A stretch of 64,000 bases of DNA from the NCBI GenBank assembly GCA_037178625.1, contig CM074135.1:2978001-3042000 (forward strand). Reading direction: 5' to 3'. Numbering within the stretch: position 1 is the first letter of the stretch; each line of letters begins with the position of its first letter. Below are positions 10,780 through 20,641 of this stretch, in pieces. A program made the position numbers and the translations under genes. This DNA comes from Skeletonema tropicum. Taxonomy: Eukaryota > Bacillariophyta > Thalassiosirophyceae > Thalassiosirales > Thalassiosiraceae. The notes beneath the pieces are model-generated. The model saw nothing but the letters and a program-made list of their open reading frames with translations. It was not told where the DNA came from and did no database searches.

Positions 10780-11000
10780 GGTTATATAATATTATTATGT
10801 ACCTATTATTTCTCCTTATTTTCTCATGGTCGGTGTGTTGGATCTAACAGATCTGCCAAAGCTAGCGCAGCAAAATGTGCTAGAAAGTGTCCGGTTGAGG
10901 GCGGACACTACCGCGAAAAAGGATGCGGACACGTCCTTACCCCTGGAAAAACAGTGCGGACAATAGAAAAATCCGGACACAATCTAAGGTAAAGACGGTA

Positions 11001-11177
11001 CAACGATCTATCAACGTTGTTGCCAGTTGATATGTACAACGTATCCAATCCACGGCCACGGTAGGAGAGCTAAGCAAACATAAAGCCGCTCTGGAAGAAA
11101 TAGAGAGAGGAGAGATGTTATGGATGGAGGCGAGCTGCTAAGCTAACGTAAAGCCGCCCCGGGAGAGAGAGAGAAAG
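11001..11177 (+). promoter_or_regulatory. Stacked double LRR leader
   Basis: Two leader types lie head to tail. The first, 11005-11115 (GCCAGTTGATA... ...AAAGCCGCTCT... GAGAGAGGAG), matches the leader of the LRR copy at 17366 (17250-17365). The second, 11124-11177 (ATGGAGGCGAGC ... AAGCCGCCCC ... GAGAGAGA), matches the leader of copies 1 and 2. The upstream leader borders the pogo-type element. Confidence 0.55.
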
Positions 11178-12386
11178 ATGTATAACGACAGCGAAGGATC
11201 GGAGAATGACGATGATTCGGTCAGCACTATCATGAGAGTCAAGGTAAATGATCCTTATACGACGCGTTTAGAACGGGAATTCGGTAGTGCTGATGATATC
11301 CAAAATATGACCGACGATGAATTGGAAGAGTTCGGTCGTGATGTATCAAACAACACCCACTTGAAATATGTACGTCTTTTTTCAATAGCTCTCAATGATA
11401 GCAGAATGTCACTGCTCTTCCGGGGATTGACAGCGAGCGTTTCTATACAACGCTTGTTTTTGTACGAGAATGAGTTAAGTGTAGCAGGAGTGCGAAGCAT
11501 GGTGCCATTTTTTCAGAATGCTTACAGTCTCACGTATTTGGATCTTGGTGATAATAATTTTCAATCGGAAGGATTTAATACGTTGCTGTGGGCGTTACGA
11601 AATAGCCCCATTGAAACGCTGAATTGCGATAGATGTGACATTGAATCGATTGAGATTGACAAAGACTTTATTCCTCAACACTTGAAGCGGTTACATTTAG
11701 TTGGAAACAACATCAGCGCTGATGGGTGCCGCGGATTGGCAACATTACTCCAGGGGGGAGATACTACGCTAGAGAATCTAGACATCGCTGACAATAACAT
11801 TGATGACCACGGGGTGGAAATTCTGGTGGATGCCTTACAAAAGAATACATCATTGAAGTGGTTGAATCATCTTAGTAATGATGGTGTATCAAAACAAGGG
11901 CAGTGCATGTTGCTGAAGCTCGTGAATGACATCTCTAGCATCAAAGCAACTCTGCAATCAAATCACACTTTGACATGCATGAACATTACAGTGAACGGAA
12001 TCGAACAGATTCTGAGAAACATTAATATGGCTATTTCTATCAACCGAGAAGAAGGCAACCCAGCAGCTGCTGCTAGGGCAAAGGTGATGAAGACACAGCT
12101 ACATAGCGGTGTAAGGGCAGAGTTGGCAGAATTGCAAGGAGTAAGTCAATCGATATACAGCGAAATCAACCCTCTTCACTTGCCCGAAGTGATTGCATTG
12201 GTAGGCGGACATCATGATCAGGGAGAGCTGTATTTGGCATTGAAATCATCAATAGCGGGAGTTATATCTATAGTGAATAGGAAGGAATGTATTCGGCAGG
12301 AAAGGGAATATCACGCGGCCAAAATAGCTGAACACACAGTCAAAACAAAACAGCTTGACGCCGAGCTCAGAGACACGCCAAGATAA
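11178..12386 (+). CDS. LRR protein, copy 3, basic tail lost
   Basis: Open 402-residue frame, the sister of the broken copy at 5940. It has the acidic N-terminus (DSEGSENDDDSV), IQNMTDDELEEFGRD, six LRRs from about residue 55 to 270, and the conserved tail with LPEVIALVGGHHD and ALKSSIAG. Compared with copy 2, 17 bp are missing after GCCGAGCTC (about 12367). This shifts the frame and ends the protein at DTPR. The codons for SKRRRI are still present downstream in another frame (about 12408-12425). The LRR part should fold normally, but the putative nuclear-localisation end is gone. The start is the single ATG after the GA-repeat of the leader. Confidence 0.85.
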   Translation: MYNDSEGSENDDDSVSTIMRVKVNDPYTTRLEREFGSADDIQNMTDDELEEFGRDVSNNTHLKYVRLFSIALNDSRMSLLFRGLTASVSIQRLFLYENELSVAGVRSMVPFFQNAYSLTYLDLGDNNFQSEGFNTLLWALRNSPIETLNCDRCDIESIEIDKDFIPQHLKRLHLVGNNISADGCRGLATLLQGGDTTLENLDIADNNIDDHGVEILVDALQKNTSLKWLNHLSNDGVSKQGQCMLLKLVNDISSIKATLQSNHTLTCMNITVNGIEQILRNINMAISINREEGNPAAAARAKVMKTQLHSGVRAELAELQGVSQSIYSEINPLHLPEVIALVGGHHDQGELYLALKSSIAGVISIVNRKECIRQEREYHAAKIAEHTVKTKQLDAELRDTPR

Positions 12387-12780
12387 GGGAGGGCACCACA
12401 GTCACAGTAAGAGACGACGCATCGATAATGCGTTGAGCTTGAAGGGGATGAGTTAGTGTGCTTGGCATTTGATGCACCATTTGTTGGCTTTTTGTCACTG
12501 TTATTTCAAACTGTTGCTAGTTCACCCTCTTCGTTTTCTTCAGTTGTTCCGCCACTCGTTGCGCGCTCGTGTTTCAGCTCCTCACTTTGTCTGTATGCTT
12601 AGCCAAAAAGACGCAGCTTGGCATTCCTTTGTGTTGTTGAGTACAATGTCATCAACGAAACAGATAATGCCACATGCAGCCCACCCTGTCTACGATTCGA
12701 CCAAGAACAGGAAGCAAAAAGCAGCAGAGGACTGCAATACCTCTAGAGCGGACTAAAGGGCCATATGAAGATGACAGCTA
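12387..12780. repeat. 3' flank shared with LRR copy 2
   Basis: This segment matches 7241-7560 and contains the out-of-frame remnant of the basic LRR end. It carries no independent gene. The short frame at 12469-12756 has no counterpart in the sister flank, so it is not coding. Confidence 0.55.
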
Positions 12781-15359
12781 CATACTCGTAAATATCAGTA
12801 TATGGAAAGGTGTACATACGATAGATGCACGGCACTAGTGCGGTACTATACTCCTCTCACCGCTGTTCTTCGGCGAGCTTCATTCAGTCAGCTACATCCA
12901 GTGGCGGGAATGATTATGGCGGGGGAACGGTTGTGGTTCGGCTCCGAGCCAAACCACAACAAATCGTCAAACCACTACACACCAAGTCGCTGCCTCCGTG
13001 TCCTCCTATGCCATAGAAATATTCGCCAATAGCAATTAATTTACACTCTAGTGTAATCCTGTTATTGCTGCGTTCATGCTGGTACCCTGTTTGCCGCGAA
13101 GACGACAAATTTCCAATGGAATTCGACGAGCGGCGTCCACCCCTTCGCGACTGACGTCGGCGTGATATTATCGATCGATACTGCGACTACAACGACGAAA
13201 GTAGCAGCAGAAGGAGTATATTGCAGCCGCTTCGATCAATGTGGGGCTGGGGAGTAAGTAGTAGAAGAGCTCTACAACAAATAGACTGAGTACTGAGTGT
13301 GCAAAGGATTGAATGTTTCCACGGTTCACTCGACGATGCTCAATGTCAATGTGGCGTAGATCTACTTGTGAGTTTGTTGGGCTTTCTCTGTCTGAGAAAC
13401 AGTGACGGAAGCGAATAAATCGGCCAACTCATCAGTAATATTTGATGTATATTGGTAGTAGAAGGAGTAGAATTATTCATCGACACTTGCGTATCAAATT
13501 TAGGCGCTAAAACGAAGAGAAGAGATGCTCTCAATCTTCTCAACCGTACATACCAATATTGACAACCAATGACAGGCGAGGTAGACTGGGCCACAAAGAA
13601 GAATCTTGACTATAACTTCTTTTATCATCCATTCTTCTGTCTTCTTTGGTATCCTTCTCCGGAGTGATCAAAGTCGAACCATTCCATAATTACCATACTA
13701 GAAAGCTCTCAGCAACTCTTGCACCCCTTAGATCTAGCTTTACTTATACTTATAAAGCTGTATTCGACTGCTTTTGTAGCATTGTGCTCGTTCATTGTGC
13801 GAGAAGCGTAGTCGAGCACAGTAAGTGTCTCATCCACGAAGAAGTCACAGAGAAAGCGCAAAATGAGGCAGGATCAATGAGATCAAATCCAACTTTAGGA
13901 GGAAGTCTGAACGTGGTATCACCATGATAGGGCATTCAATAAAATCGCTCCATCTCCTCAACATCTTCGCCGTGGAGTAGGCCCGGCTGCACGTCTACAG
14001 CATAGGCTCGACTGCACATCTCTGTGAACAGATCACTTGACAAGACGTCGTCATTCATTGATCTCGATGACAACATACAATGCCGTGCTGAGCGACTATG
14101 AGCAACTGAAGTTTATTTTGTTATAAGAACCTCATAGGATACAGCTGTCGACTCTCATGTTGGCATTGGCGGAATTGCAGATACAAGAGGAATCGATTGA
14201 CCATCTCAATCTCAATCACTGATGGCAGCGATTAACAAAGTGGTAATACCTGTCGACCAACTCCTTGCAATCGCCGGAGTGTTCAATGTGGGATCGGAAG
14301 GATTTAGATTCCCGCCCTCATGCCATGAGAAGGTGGTGAGCTGCTCTCTATCAGTCTCGCTCTCTCTCTCTCATGACGACGAGGATTTCAGCCACGGCCA
14401 CCGCGTCTGTGGATATCATCTTTACTATCGGCTGCAATGCTATTATTTAATGGTGGAATGATTGTGATAGTAATTGCCTCGATGCTTGCCATCCTCGTGT
14501 ACCTACAATGTGCTCGCCTTGGTAGAGCCCTCTATCTAACTTCGATCTTGCTCATTACATTGAATCGAAAGAGCGCAAAGGCCGTATGCGATCAAAAGAG
14601 AAGTAATGAATTTTAGTTTGTTGCATGTTTGGCTTATCCTTTCACCTCATGTTGAATGCTCAGATATTAGATCCGGCGTTCCACTCAGAACAATTCAGCC
14701 CAGTCGTCTTTCCACTCAACTGGTTGCAGTTCTCTCCACAGCACAGTCGCAAAGAGCACTCCACCCCCAAATTAGAATAGTAAGCCAGCCTTGATTAACA
14801 AAGATCCGTCAATGTTCTCTACCCTCTGCACCAAGGCATTGTGGGTCCTCTTCTAATTCTGAGATGGATACATCCCCAATCCCAGTCCCAAAATAATAAT
14901 TACCACCACACCCACATGCTCGGCCAAGTTCAACCGTTGTATTGTCCTGTATGAGTATATTCGGCAATAATTAAATTCCCGCATCAATAGTCAGTTGATA
15001 GTAACGTGTCGATGATTATCGAGGAAGAGGAAGAGGAGCAGAAGACGAATGACCATCTAGAAGCGATAGCACGATATTCTGCCTTCGGCCGTGCCGCAGC
15101 CGTTTGCTGCCAATTGCGGGCGAATCGAATGCAACAAAACGCTGACCGCACCCCGAATGTATCACGAGGTATTATAGAAGGGAGAGAGGTGGTGATGACA
15201 CGTGAATATAATTGTTAATGGTGTCTACTACGGCCGAAACCGTCATGGTTTGGATGATTTTGATACTGGTTTGGCTGAAAAAGTTGGGTTGTGGCCCAGC
15301 CACAACCAATCCCGCCACTAGACATACTCCTACATACCTCCAAAGACCTTACCTCCGCT
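12781..15359. other. Gene-poor 2.6-kb stretch
   Basis: No protein family is recognisable. There is a near-perfect hairpin at 12930-12960 (14-bp arms GTTGTGGTT..., 3-nt loop) and a related one at 15290-15309. AGTGGCGGGA at 12900-12909 is matched in reverse complement at 15310-15319, which could be the ends of an old inverted-repeat element. A short CT-repeat is at 14357-14371. Low-confidence frames at 13646, 14222 and 15006 lack any supporting feature. Confidence 0.4.
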
Positions 15360-16187
15360 GTCATTATCACTACGTCTCTCTCTCTCTATTGAAGCAACGC
15401 TCGTCAAGTGAGCTATCTTCGACTGGAAAATGACATTACTAAAATTAAAGCAACACTAGAATCTAACCACACGTTGATCATGAAAATCGGAGTGGAGGAG
15501 GTATCACAGTTTCTATTCCGCAGCAGCAGCAGGTGGAAAAGGTCATTGGCACCCAGTTGCATAGCGCGACAAGAGCAGAGTTGGCAGAACTACAGGGAGT
15601 AAGTCATTCCGTGTACAGCGAGACCAGTCCTCTCCACTTGCCTGAAGTGCTTGCATTGGTAGGTAAACATCATGGTCAGGGGGAGCTGTATTCAATGCTT
15701 CGCAGTAAACAGGAAGCAGTGTGTACAACAGCAAATTGCGCATTATAGTGCCAAAATAGCTGAGTATCGGGCTAAACTGGAGTCGGCAGAAGCTGAACTT
15801 GCGACGATCGAAGCAGCAGAGGGTCATGCAGTGGGTATGGAAAGTGAGTCTCCTCGCAGCGGCAAAAGGCGATGATTCTGAGATGACTTGTTTACAACAC
15901 TTCAACCTCCATTCCTCTATCTAGAGAGGCTACGACTATATTCGTTGTCGTGAAAACGCTTCGTCATTCTTGGGATCTTCTACTTCCGGGCACACCAGAG
16001 CTACATCTGCATACGGTAATGAATGATGAGCTGATGTTTGATATTGGCATCTTGATCAGCCTTTAGTGGACACTGCCACCATTGAGGAGGTGTGTCACTC
16101 GAAGGCATAGCGTTGCCGATCACGTCGAAGCAGAGAACGGTTGGTACGACGGACTTTTGAAGACACGTGTCTTACTTCGCACAGATA
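15360..16187 (+). repeat. Segmental duplication, copy B (matches 7570-8507)
   Basis: Collinear with 7570-8507: LRR tail, 3' flank with the CATTCTTGGGATCTTC segment, the AGTGGACACTGCCACCATTG segment, and the GAAGACACGTGTCTTAC palindrome. Homology stops at ACAGATAC, where retroelement-like sequence begins. Confidence 0.75.
15408..15874 (+). pseudogene. LRR protein C-terminal fragment (duplicate B)
   Basis: Second copy of the tail fragment at 7612-8170, starting in the last LRR (KIKATLESNHTL) and ending SGKRR and stop. It is split over three frames. The codons for the VALKSSIAGVIS segment are deleted between GCTGTATTCAATGC and AAACAGGAAG. The last 130 bp are almost identical to copy 1. It lies in the segmental duplication 15360-16187. 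Confidence 0.8.
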
Positions 16188-17203
16188 CAGATCACAGATC
16201 AAGACTTCGACACAAAAGGAGACCATCTATATCAATGCAGCCACTTCAGCAAACAATTCAAAACGAAGATGCACAACAAATGGAGAGATATGTGGCACAA
16301 GGAGATGGAAACACTCATTCCCTTCATCCAACTCACAGACACAAAAATCTGTAAAGAAACTACAGGCTTAGTCCGCAGCATCAAAAATTCCAACATTAAA
16401 CCATTCGACACCCATTTCACCCTCCCAATAGTCTCAAACGAGAGCCACTACAGATGCAAACTATCAAAAATTGGATTTGACATGGTCACATGCAATTCTG
16501 ACACCTGCCCTTCTCCATCCCGAGGTGGAAGTAACGCTAAATCAAACAATATCGTCGCGTCACTCCTCTCGGCAGAGAAGAGCAAGTTTCAAAGAGGCAG
16601 AGGTTCAAATGCATCACGCACCGACAGCTCATCACAAATAACACTCACCGGAGAACAAATCATCGGAGAACTTTACTCAGATAACATGCAACTACTCCCT
16701 TTCGCCATCAGCCCACTAGGCCTCTTCGGCCCCACAATAAATTACTTCCTATATGGCACACCTCCACCCAGCGACTACAAAACACTCCACAACATCGACA
16801 AGTCCAAATTCCCAAACGCCTCCAACATGGCTCACCAAGCATTCACTAGAACCCCATCAAACATCCTAGAACGAGCCGACTCAATTTGGAAATCAAAACA
16901 AAGAAACTATCACTACGGGGGATCCTACAAAAGCCCAGACCCAAGCACCTACTACACACAAATATTCGGGAGAACGGTGGGTTTGTAAGGCAAACGGCTC
17001 GGCAGGACTAGCTGCCATTCAAGCACTCTATGAGAACAACAATGGCCCGATAACAGCGTCATCACTTAATGATGACCAAATTTCATATTTATTACACAGT
17101 ACAGGTGGCAGATCTATTTCACAAAGAAGTAGCTCTCAGTCGACTCAAGAGTCTTCACAGCCATCTACAGATACTTTTCTTGTTTACAATACCAGTGATA
17201 CGT
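16188..17203 (+). mobile_element. Retroelement remnant, probable RT-ORF C-terminus
   Basis: Open frame through 16988, entered from the preceding duplication, so no true start is present. Residues read LYQCSHFSKQFKTKMHNKWRD early, GLVRSIKNSNIKPFD in the middle, and SPLGLFGPTINYFLYG with a final ERADSIWKSKQ. This resembles the C-terminal part of large reverse-transcriptase ORFs repeated in diatom genomes. I rely on pattern memory for that. From about 16981 another frame continues (WVCKANGSAGLAAIQALYEN ... TDTF) to a TAG stop at about 17203. That end is shared with 5117-5200, so the block is a mosaic of two repeat ORFs. A partial copy of the first ORF is at 30955-31275. Confidence 0.5.
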
Positions 17204-17249
17204 AGTTTACCGTAGCACAAAAATAACCTAACGCCCCACCTACCATACA

Positions 17250-17365
17250 ACATCTATCAACAGTCAATCAACGTTGTTGCCAGTTGATACAACGTATCCA
17301 ATCCACGGCCACGGTAGGAGAGCTAAGCAAACATAAAGCCGCTCTTGAAGAAATAGAGAGAGGAG
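17250..17365 (+). promoter_or_regulatory. Leader of LRR copy 5
   Basis: Nearly identical to 11005-11115 upstream of copy 3: AACGTTGTTGCCAGTTGATA, CCACGGCCACGGTAGGAG, AAAGCCGCTCT and a GAGAGAGGAG purine run directly before ATG. It is probably the core promoter and 5' UTR of this LRR subfamily. Confidence 0.5.
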
Positions 17366-18585
17366 ATGTTCTATGACATGGACGAAGCGGGGGATGACGA
17401 GTCCGAGAACAGCATGATACGTAATATTAGGGAAAACGATCCTGGTACCGATGAATTTGATTGGGATGGAAATATTTATTATGTTCGACATTATATACAA
17501 AATAATATGTCTGACGAGCAATGGGAGCGGCTTGGTCGTGATGTATCAAACAACACCCACTTGACATATTTGATTCTTCATTCAAGAGTTCTCAATGATT
17601 ACAAGATGACGCTTTAACAGGGAGCAGTTCTATCAAAGAGATACGTCTACACCGTAATAGATTGAGCGCAGTTGGAGTTCAGAGCATGGTGCCGTTTTTA
17701 CAGAATGCTTGCAATCTTAGAGAATTACATCTCAATGGTAATAATTTACAATCGGAAGGATTCAATTTGTTGTTCCGAGCATTGTCTAACGCTCCTCTTG
17801 AGAAGCTGATTTGCAACTATTGCTGCATTGGCTCGATTGAAATTGACAGCGAGAATATACCCAGAAAATTACAATCGTTAAGTTTAAATGGAAACCACAT
17901 CAACGCTGATGGATGTCGTGAACTAACCAAATTGCTGCAGGGGGGAAATTCTACGCTAACAAATCTATATCTCAATGACAACAAAATCGACGACGATAGA
18001 GTGGGCATTCTAGTTGACGCCCTTCAAAATAATACGTCATTGGAGTCGTTGGGTCTTCAGGTGAATAATGGTATATCAGAACAAGGACAAATCATGCTGC
18101 TGAAGCTCGTGAGTAACATCTCTAGCATCGATGCAACTCTGCAATCCAACCATACCTTGAATTGTATTTATTTGAAAGATGATGAAATTGGGCAGCATAT
18201 CTCAGAGGCTTTAAGCATCAACAGGGGTTGGATAGACGCTGGCAAGGACAAAATTATTGATTTTCAGCTACATAGCGGTCGGAGAGCAGAGTTGGCGGAA
18301 CTACAGGGAGTAAGTCATTCCGTGTACAGCGAGATTAACCCTCTTCATTTGCCTGAAGTGTTTGCATTGATAAGTAAAAATCATGGGCAAGGAGAGCTCT
18401 ACGTGGCATTGAAATCATCAATAGCGGGAGTGATATCGACAGTGAACAGGGAGCAGTGTCTACAACGGCCTGAGTATCGGGCCAAAATGGAGGCAGTAGA
18501 AGCTGAATTTGCATCGATCAATGGAGCAGAGGGAGATTTGGGGAGTGCGAGTGAGTCTCGCAGCAACAAGAGGCGCCGAACGTGA
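17366..18585 (+). pseudogene. LRR protein, copy 5, 13-bp deletion
   Basis: The N-terminal part (residues 1-83, acidic DEAGDDESENS start, MSDEQWERLGRDVSNNTHL) runs into a stop at 17617. Intact paralogs have 21 bp between AAGATG and ACAGGGAGCAG; here only 8 bp remain, a net loss of 13 bp that destroys the FFRGLT segment and the frame. From about 17620 the correct frame is open again to 18585: five LRRs (for example LHLNGNNLQSEGF and LYLNDNKIDDDRV), the conserved tail with LPEVFALISKNHG, and a SNKRRRT end. No plausible GT-AG intron spans the lesion. A product translated from the internal ATG at 17662 would lack the N-terminus. Confidence 0.8.
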
Positions 18586-19240
18586 TGGCAGGGGTTGTGG
18601 GGAGGGGCTTGATCCATCATTGCGAGTGATTCTTACAGCAACAAAGACGTCGCTCCCTATCGAGTTACCACACGGCAAGGATCGAAGTTTGCAAATCCAA
18701 CACCTGTGCTTGGATTGCTGGATAATATTACTCTCAGTTGGTAGAGCAATACATAATCAAATACATATGAAATTAGACTTCGGGAAGAAAATGCACTTAC
18801 ACTAAATGAGAGATTGATACTGATGCTGACACTGACAAAGTGAGAAAATGTTCTGATATTTTGCCACCAACACTGTGGTGGTGTCAGCAATGAATTAAAA
18901 GTATTGCAGGCTCCTCTGCCTTTTAATATGGATATCTTTGCCGCCATATTGAGCGAGGCAAGTATGTGCAAGGGCATGCACAATTAAGTAGCAAGAGAAG
19001 CAGAAGAAGAGAAGGTGTGGTACAATTTGGCTTGAAGCGGTACTCAGATCAATGTCGTATCGTTTTTCGTGTCAAAGACCCATCATTCATCTTCCTTTTC
19101 ACCATCACCATTCATCACCATCCATTTCTGTTGCTTTGGCCAAGCCAAGCCAACAAGTTGTCTGCAGCTCCCTGCTCCGCCCCTACGCTACCTGCTCTAA
19201 CTCCATTTTTTATCACTAAAATAGGCCATAGCCATAAGAC
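18586..19240. other. Intergenic region between LRR copies 5 and 6
   Basis: No gene is recognised. The last 100 bp are rich in C/T tracts (CATCACCATTCATCACCATC) ahead of the ATG of the next LRR gene. GCGGTACTCAG at about 19037 loosely resembles the ACGGTACGG word found 216 bp before two other LRR starts. Confidence 0.4.
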
Positions 19241-20641
19241 ATGAATAACGACCGCGAAGAGAGCTCATCAGAGGAAGACGAGGGTGACGATGTTATCAAT
19301 AGGGATAGGGTGTTGCAAGGGATCAACGAGGGTGATATTGCCAGGTTATTGCGAGTGCACAATATGATGATGCAAGTGCCAGGGATCAGGGAAATCATCC
19401 AGAGGATCAGGGAAAATGATCGTCGTCAATGGTATTTAGAGGGTAGAGGCGATGATCGTTATATTCAAAATATGACATACGAGAGTTGGGAGGAACTCGG
19501 CCGTGATGTATCGAATAACAATCACGTGACAAAAGTAGATCTCGATCGAGGCGCCCTCAACGATCACAAGATGTCATTTTTCTTTCGAGGATTGACAGGG
19601 AGCAGTTACATCAAAGAGTTGTGGCTGTCTACAAATGAATTGAGCGCAGCAGGAATTCGGAGCATGGTGCCATTTTTACAGAATGCTAAAAATCTCACAT
19701 ATTTGAATCTCGTTGGCAACAATATTCAATCAGAAGGATTTAATGCATTGTTTCGAGCATTGCAAAACAGCGCCGTCGACAGCCTAGATTGCAGTGGCTG
19801 TGGCATAGAATCGGTTGAGATCGACAACGAACACAAACCCAAACATTTGTTGGAACTTACTTTAAGTGGCAACAGAATCAATGCTAATGGATGTCGTGAA
19901 TTAGCCAAATTATTGCAGGGAGGAGATTCCACTCTAAAACGTCTAGATCTCGATGGCAACAAGATCGACGACGCAGGACTTGCAATTCTGGTGTTTGTCC
20001 TGCGAAACAATACATCATTGAAGTTTTTGAATCTAAAAAAGAATGCTGGCATCTCAAAGCATGGCAAAATATCGCTGCTGAAGCTAGTGAATGACATCTC
20101 TAGTATCACAGCAACACTTCAATCAAACCACACCCTTCAAGATCTCCTTCTAGATGTCGAGGAAGATATTCAGAGACATATTTACATGGCTACTGAGGTC
20201 ATCAACAAGGCGGCGAACGAAAGAAACCCGGAGGCAGCTGGCAGGGCAAAGGTTATTGCGACACAACTAAAGTTGGTAAAAAGAGCAGCTTTGGCGGAAC
20301 TGCAGGGAGTGAAACATTCTCTTTACAGCGAGATTGATCCCCTCCACCTCCCCGAAGTGCTCTCATTGGTAGGTCGTCATCATAATCAAGGAGAGCTGTA
20401 TGATGCTCTGAAATTATCAATTGCTGCATTAATCTCTACAGTGAACAGGATGCAGTGTCTACAACAACGAATTGCATATCACAAGGCCAAAATAGCTGAG
20501 CATAGGGCCAGCTTGGAGGCTGCAGAAATTGATTTGGAGGCTACAAAAGTTGAATTTGCAGCTATCGAAGCAGAGGAGGTTCGTGATGCAGTGAGTATTG
20601 GGAGTGATTCTCCTCACGGCAATAAAAGGCGTCGAGCTTGA
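19241..20641 (+). CDS. LRR protein, copy 6 (longest)
   Basis: Intact 466-residue frame. It has an acidic start (ESSSEEDEGDD), then a helical insert of about 35 residues (around VHNMMMQVPGIREIIQRI) not seen in the other copies. Next come the conserved YIQNMTYESWEELGRDVSNN and six LRRs, about residues 100-310 (LNLVGNNIQSEGF, LTLSGNRINANGC, LDLDGNKIDDAGL). The tail (LPEVLSLVGRHHNQGELYDAL) is followed by an extended Ala/Glu coil and GNKRRRA. It forms a tandem pair with the next gene; both share the tail variant ALKLSIAALISTVNR and their 3' flank. An AATAAA at about 20876 fits a polyadenylation signal. It is probably an intracellular protein-binding protein; its ligand is unknown. Confidence 0.88.
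   Translation: MNNDREESSSEEDEGDDVINRDRVLQGINEGDIARLLRVHNMMMQVPGIREIIQRIRENDRRQWYLEGRGDDRYIQNMTYESWEELGRDVSNNNHVTKVDLDRGALNDHKMSFFFRGLTGSSYIKELWLSTNELSAAGIRSMVPFLQNAKNLTYLNLVGNNIQSEGFNALFRALQNSAVDSLDCSGCGIESVEIDNEHKPKHLLELTLSGNRINANGCRELAKLLQGGDSTLKRLDLDGNKIDDAGLAILVFVLRNNTSLKFLNLKKNAGISKHGKISLLKLVNDISSITATLQSNHTLQDLLLDVEEDIQRHIYMATEVINKAANERNPEAAGRAKVIATQLKLVKRAALAELQGVKHSLYSEIDPLHLPEVLSLVGRHHNQGELYDALKLSIAALISTVNRMQCLQQRIAYHKAKIAEHRASLEAAEIDLEATKVEFAAIEAEEVRDAVSIGSDSPHGNKRRRA

Larger units (their letters stand above)
8514..11000. mobile_element. pogo/Tc1-mariner-type element with TA ends
   Basis: Inverted repeats of 27 bp with two mismatches lie at 8514-8540 and 10974-11000. Both read TACCGTC, then a variable base, then ACCTTAGAT, going inward. 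The outermost TA on each side is the expected TA target duplication of the Tc1/mariner/pogo group. GTCCGGACA-like words are repeated inside both ends (about 8555-8625 and 10885-10980), probably transposase-binding sites. The interior codes on the minus strand for a two-frame protein ending in a pogo-type DDE segment. Length is 2,487 bp with the TA pairs. Confidence 0.85.

Noticed and set aside
12469..12756. 95-codon ORF after LRR copy 3
   Set aside because: It lies in a 3' flank duplicated from 7241-7560, where the frame is not kept.
15006..15218. Short Glu-rich ORF (MSMIIEEEEEEQK)
   Set aside because: It is 70 codons with a low-complexity start and no conservation in the duplicated copies or recognisable domain.
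17600..17665. Intron explaining the break in LRR copy 5
   Set aside because: Alignment with paralogs shows coding sequence lost, not gained, and no GT-AG pair restores the missing residues.
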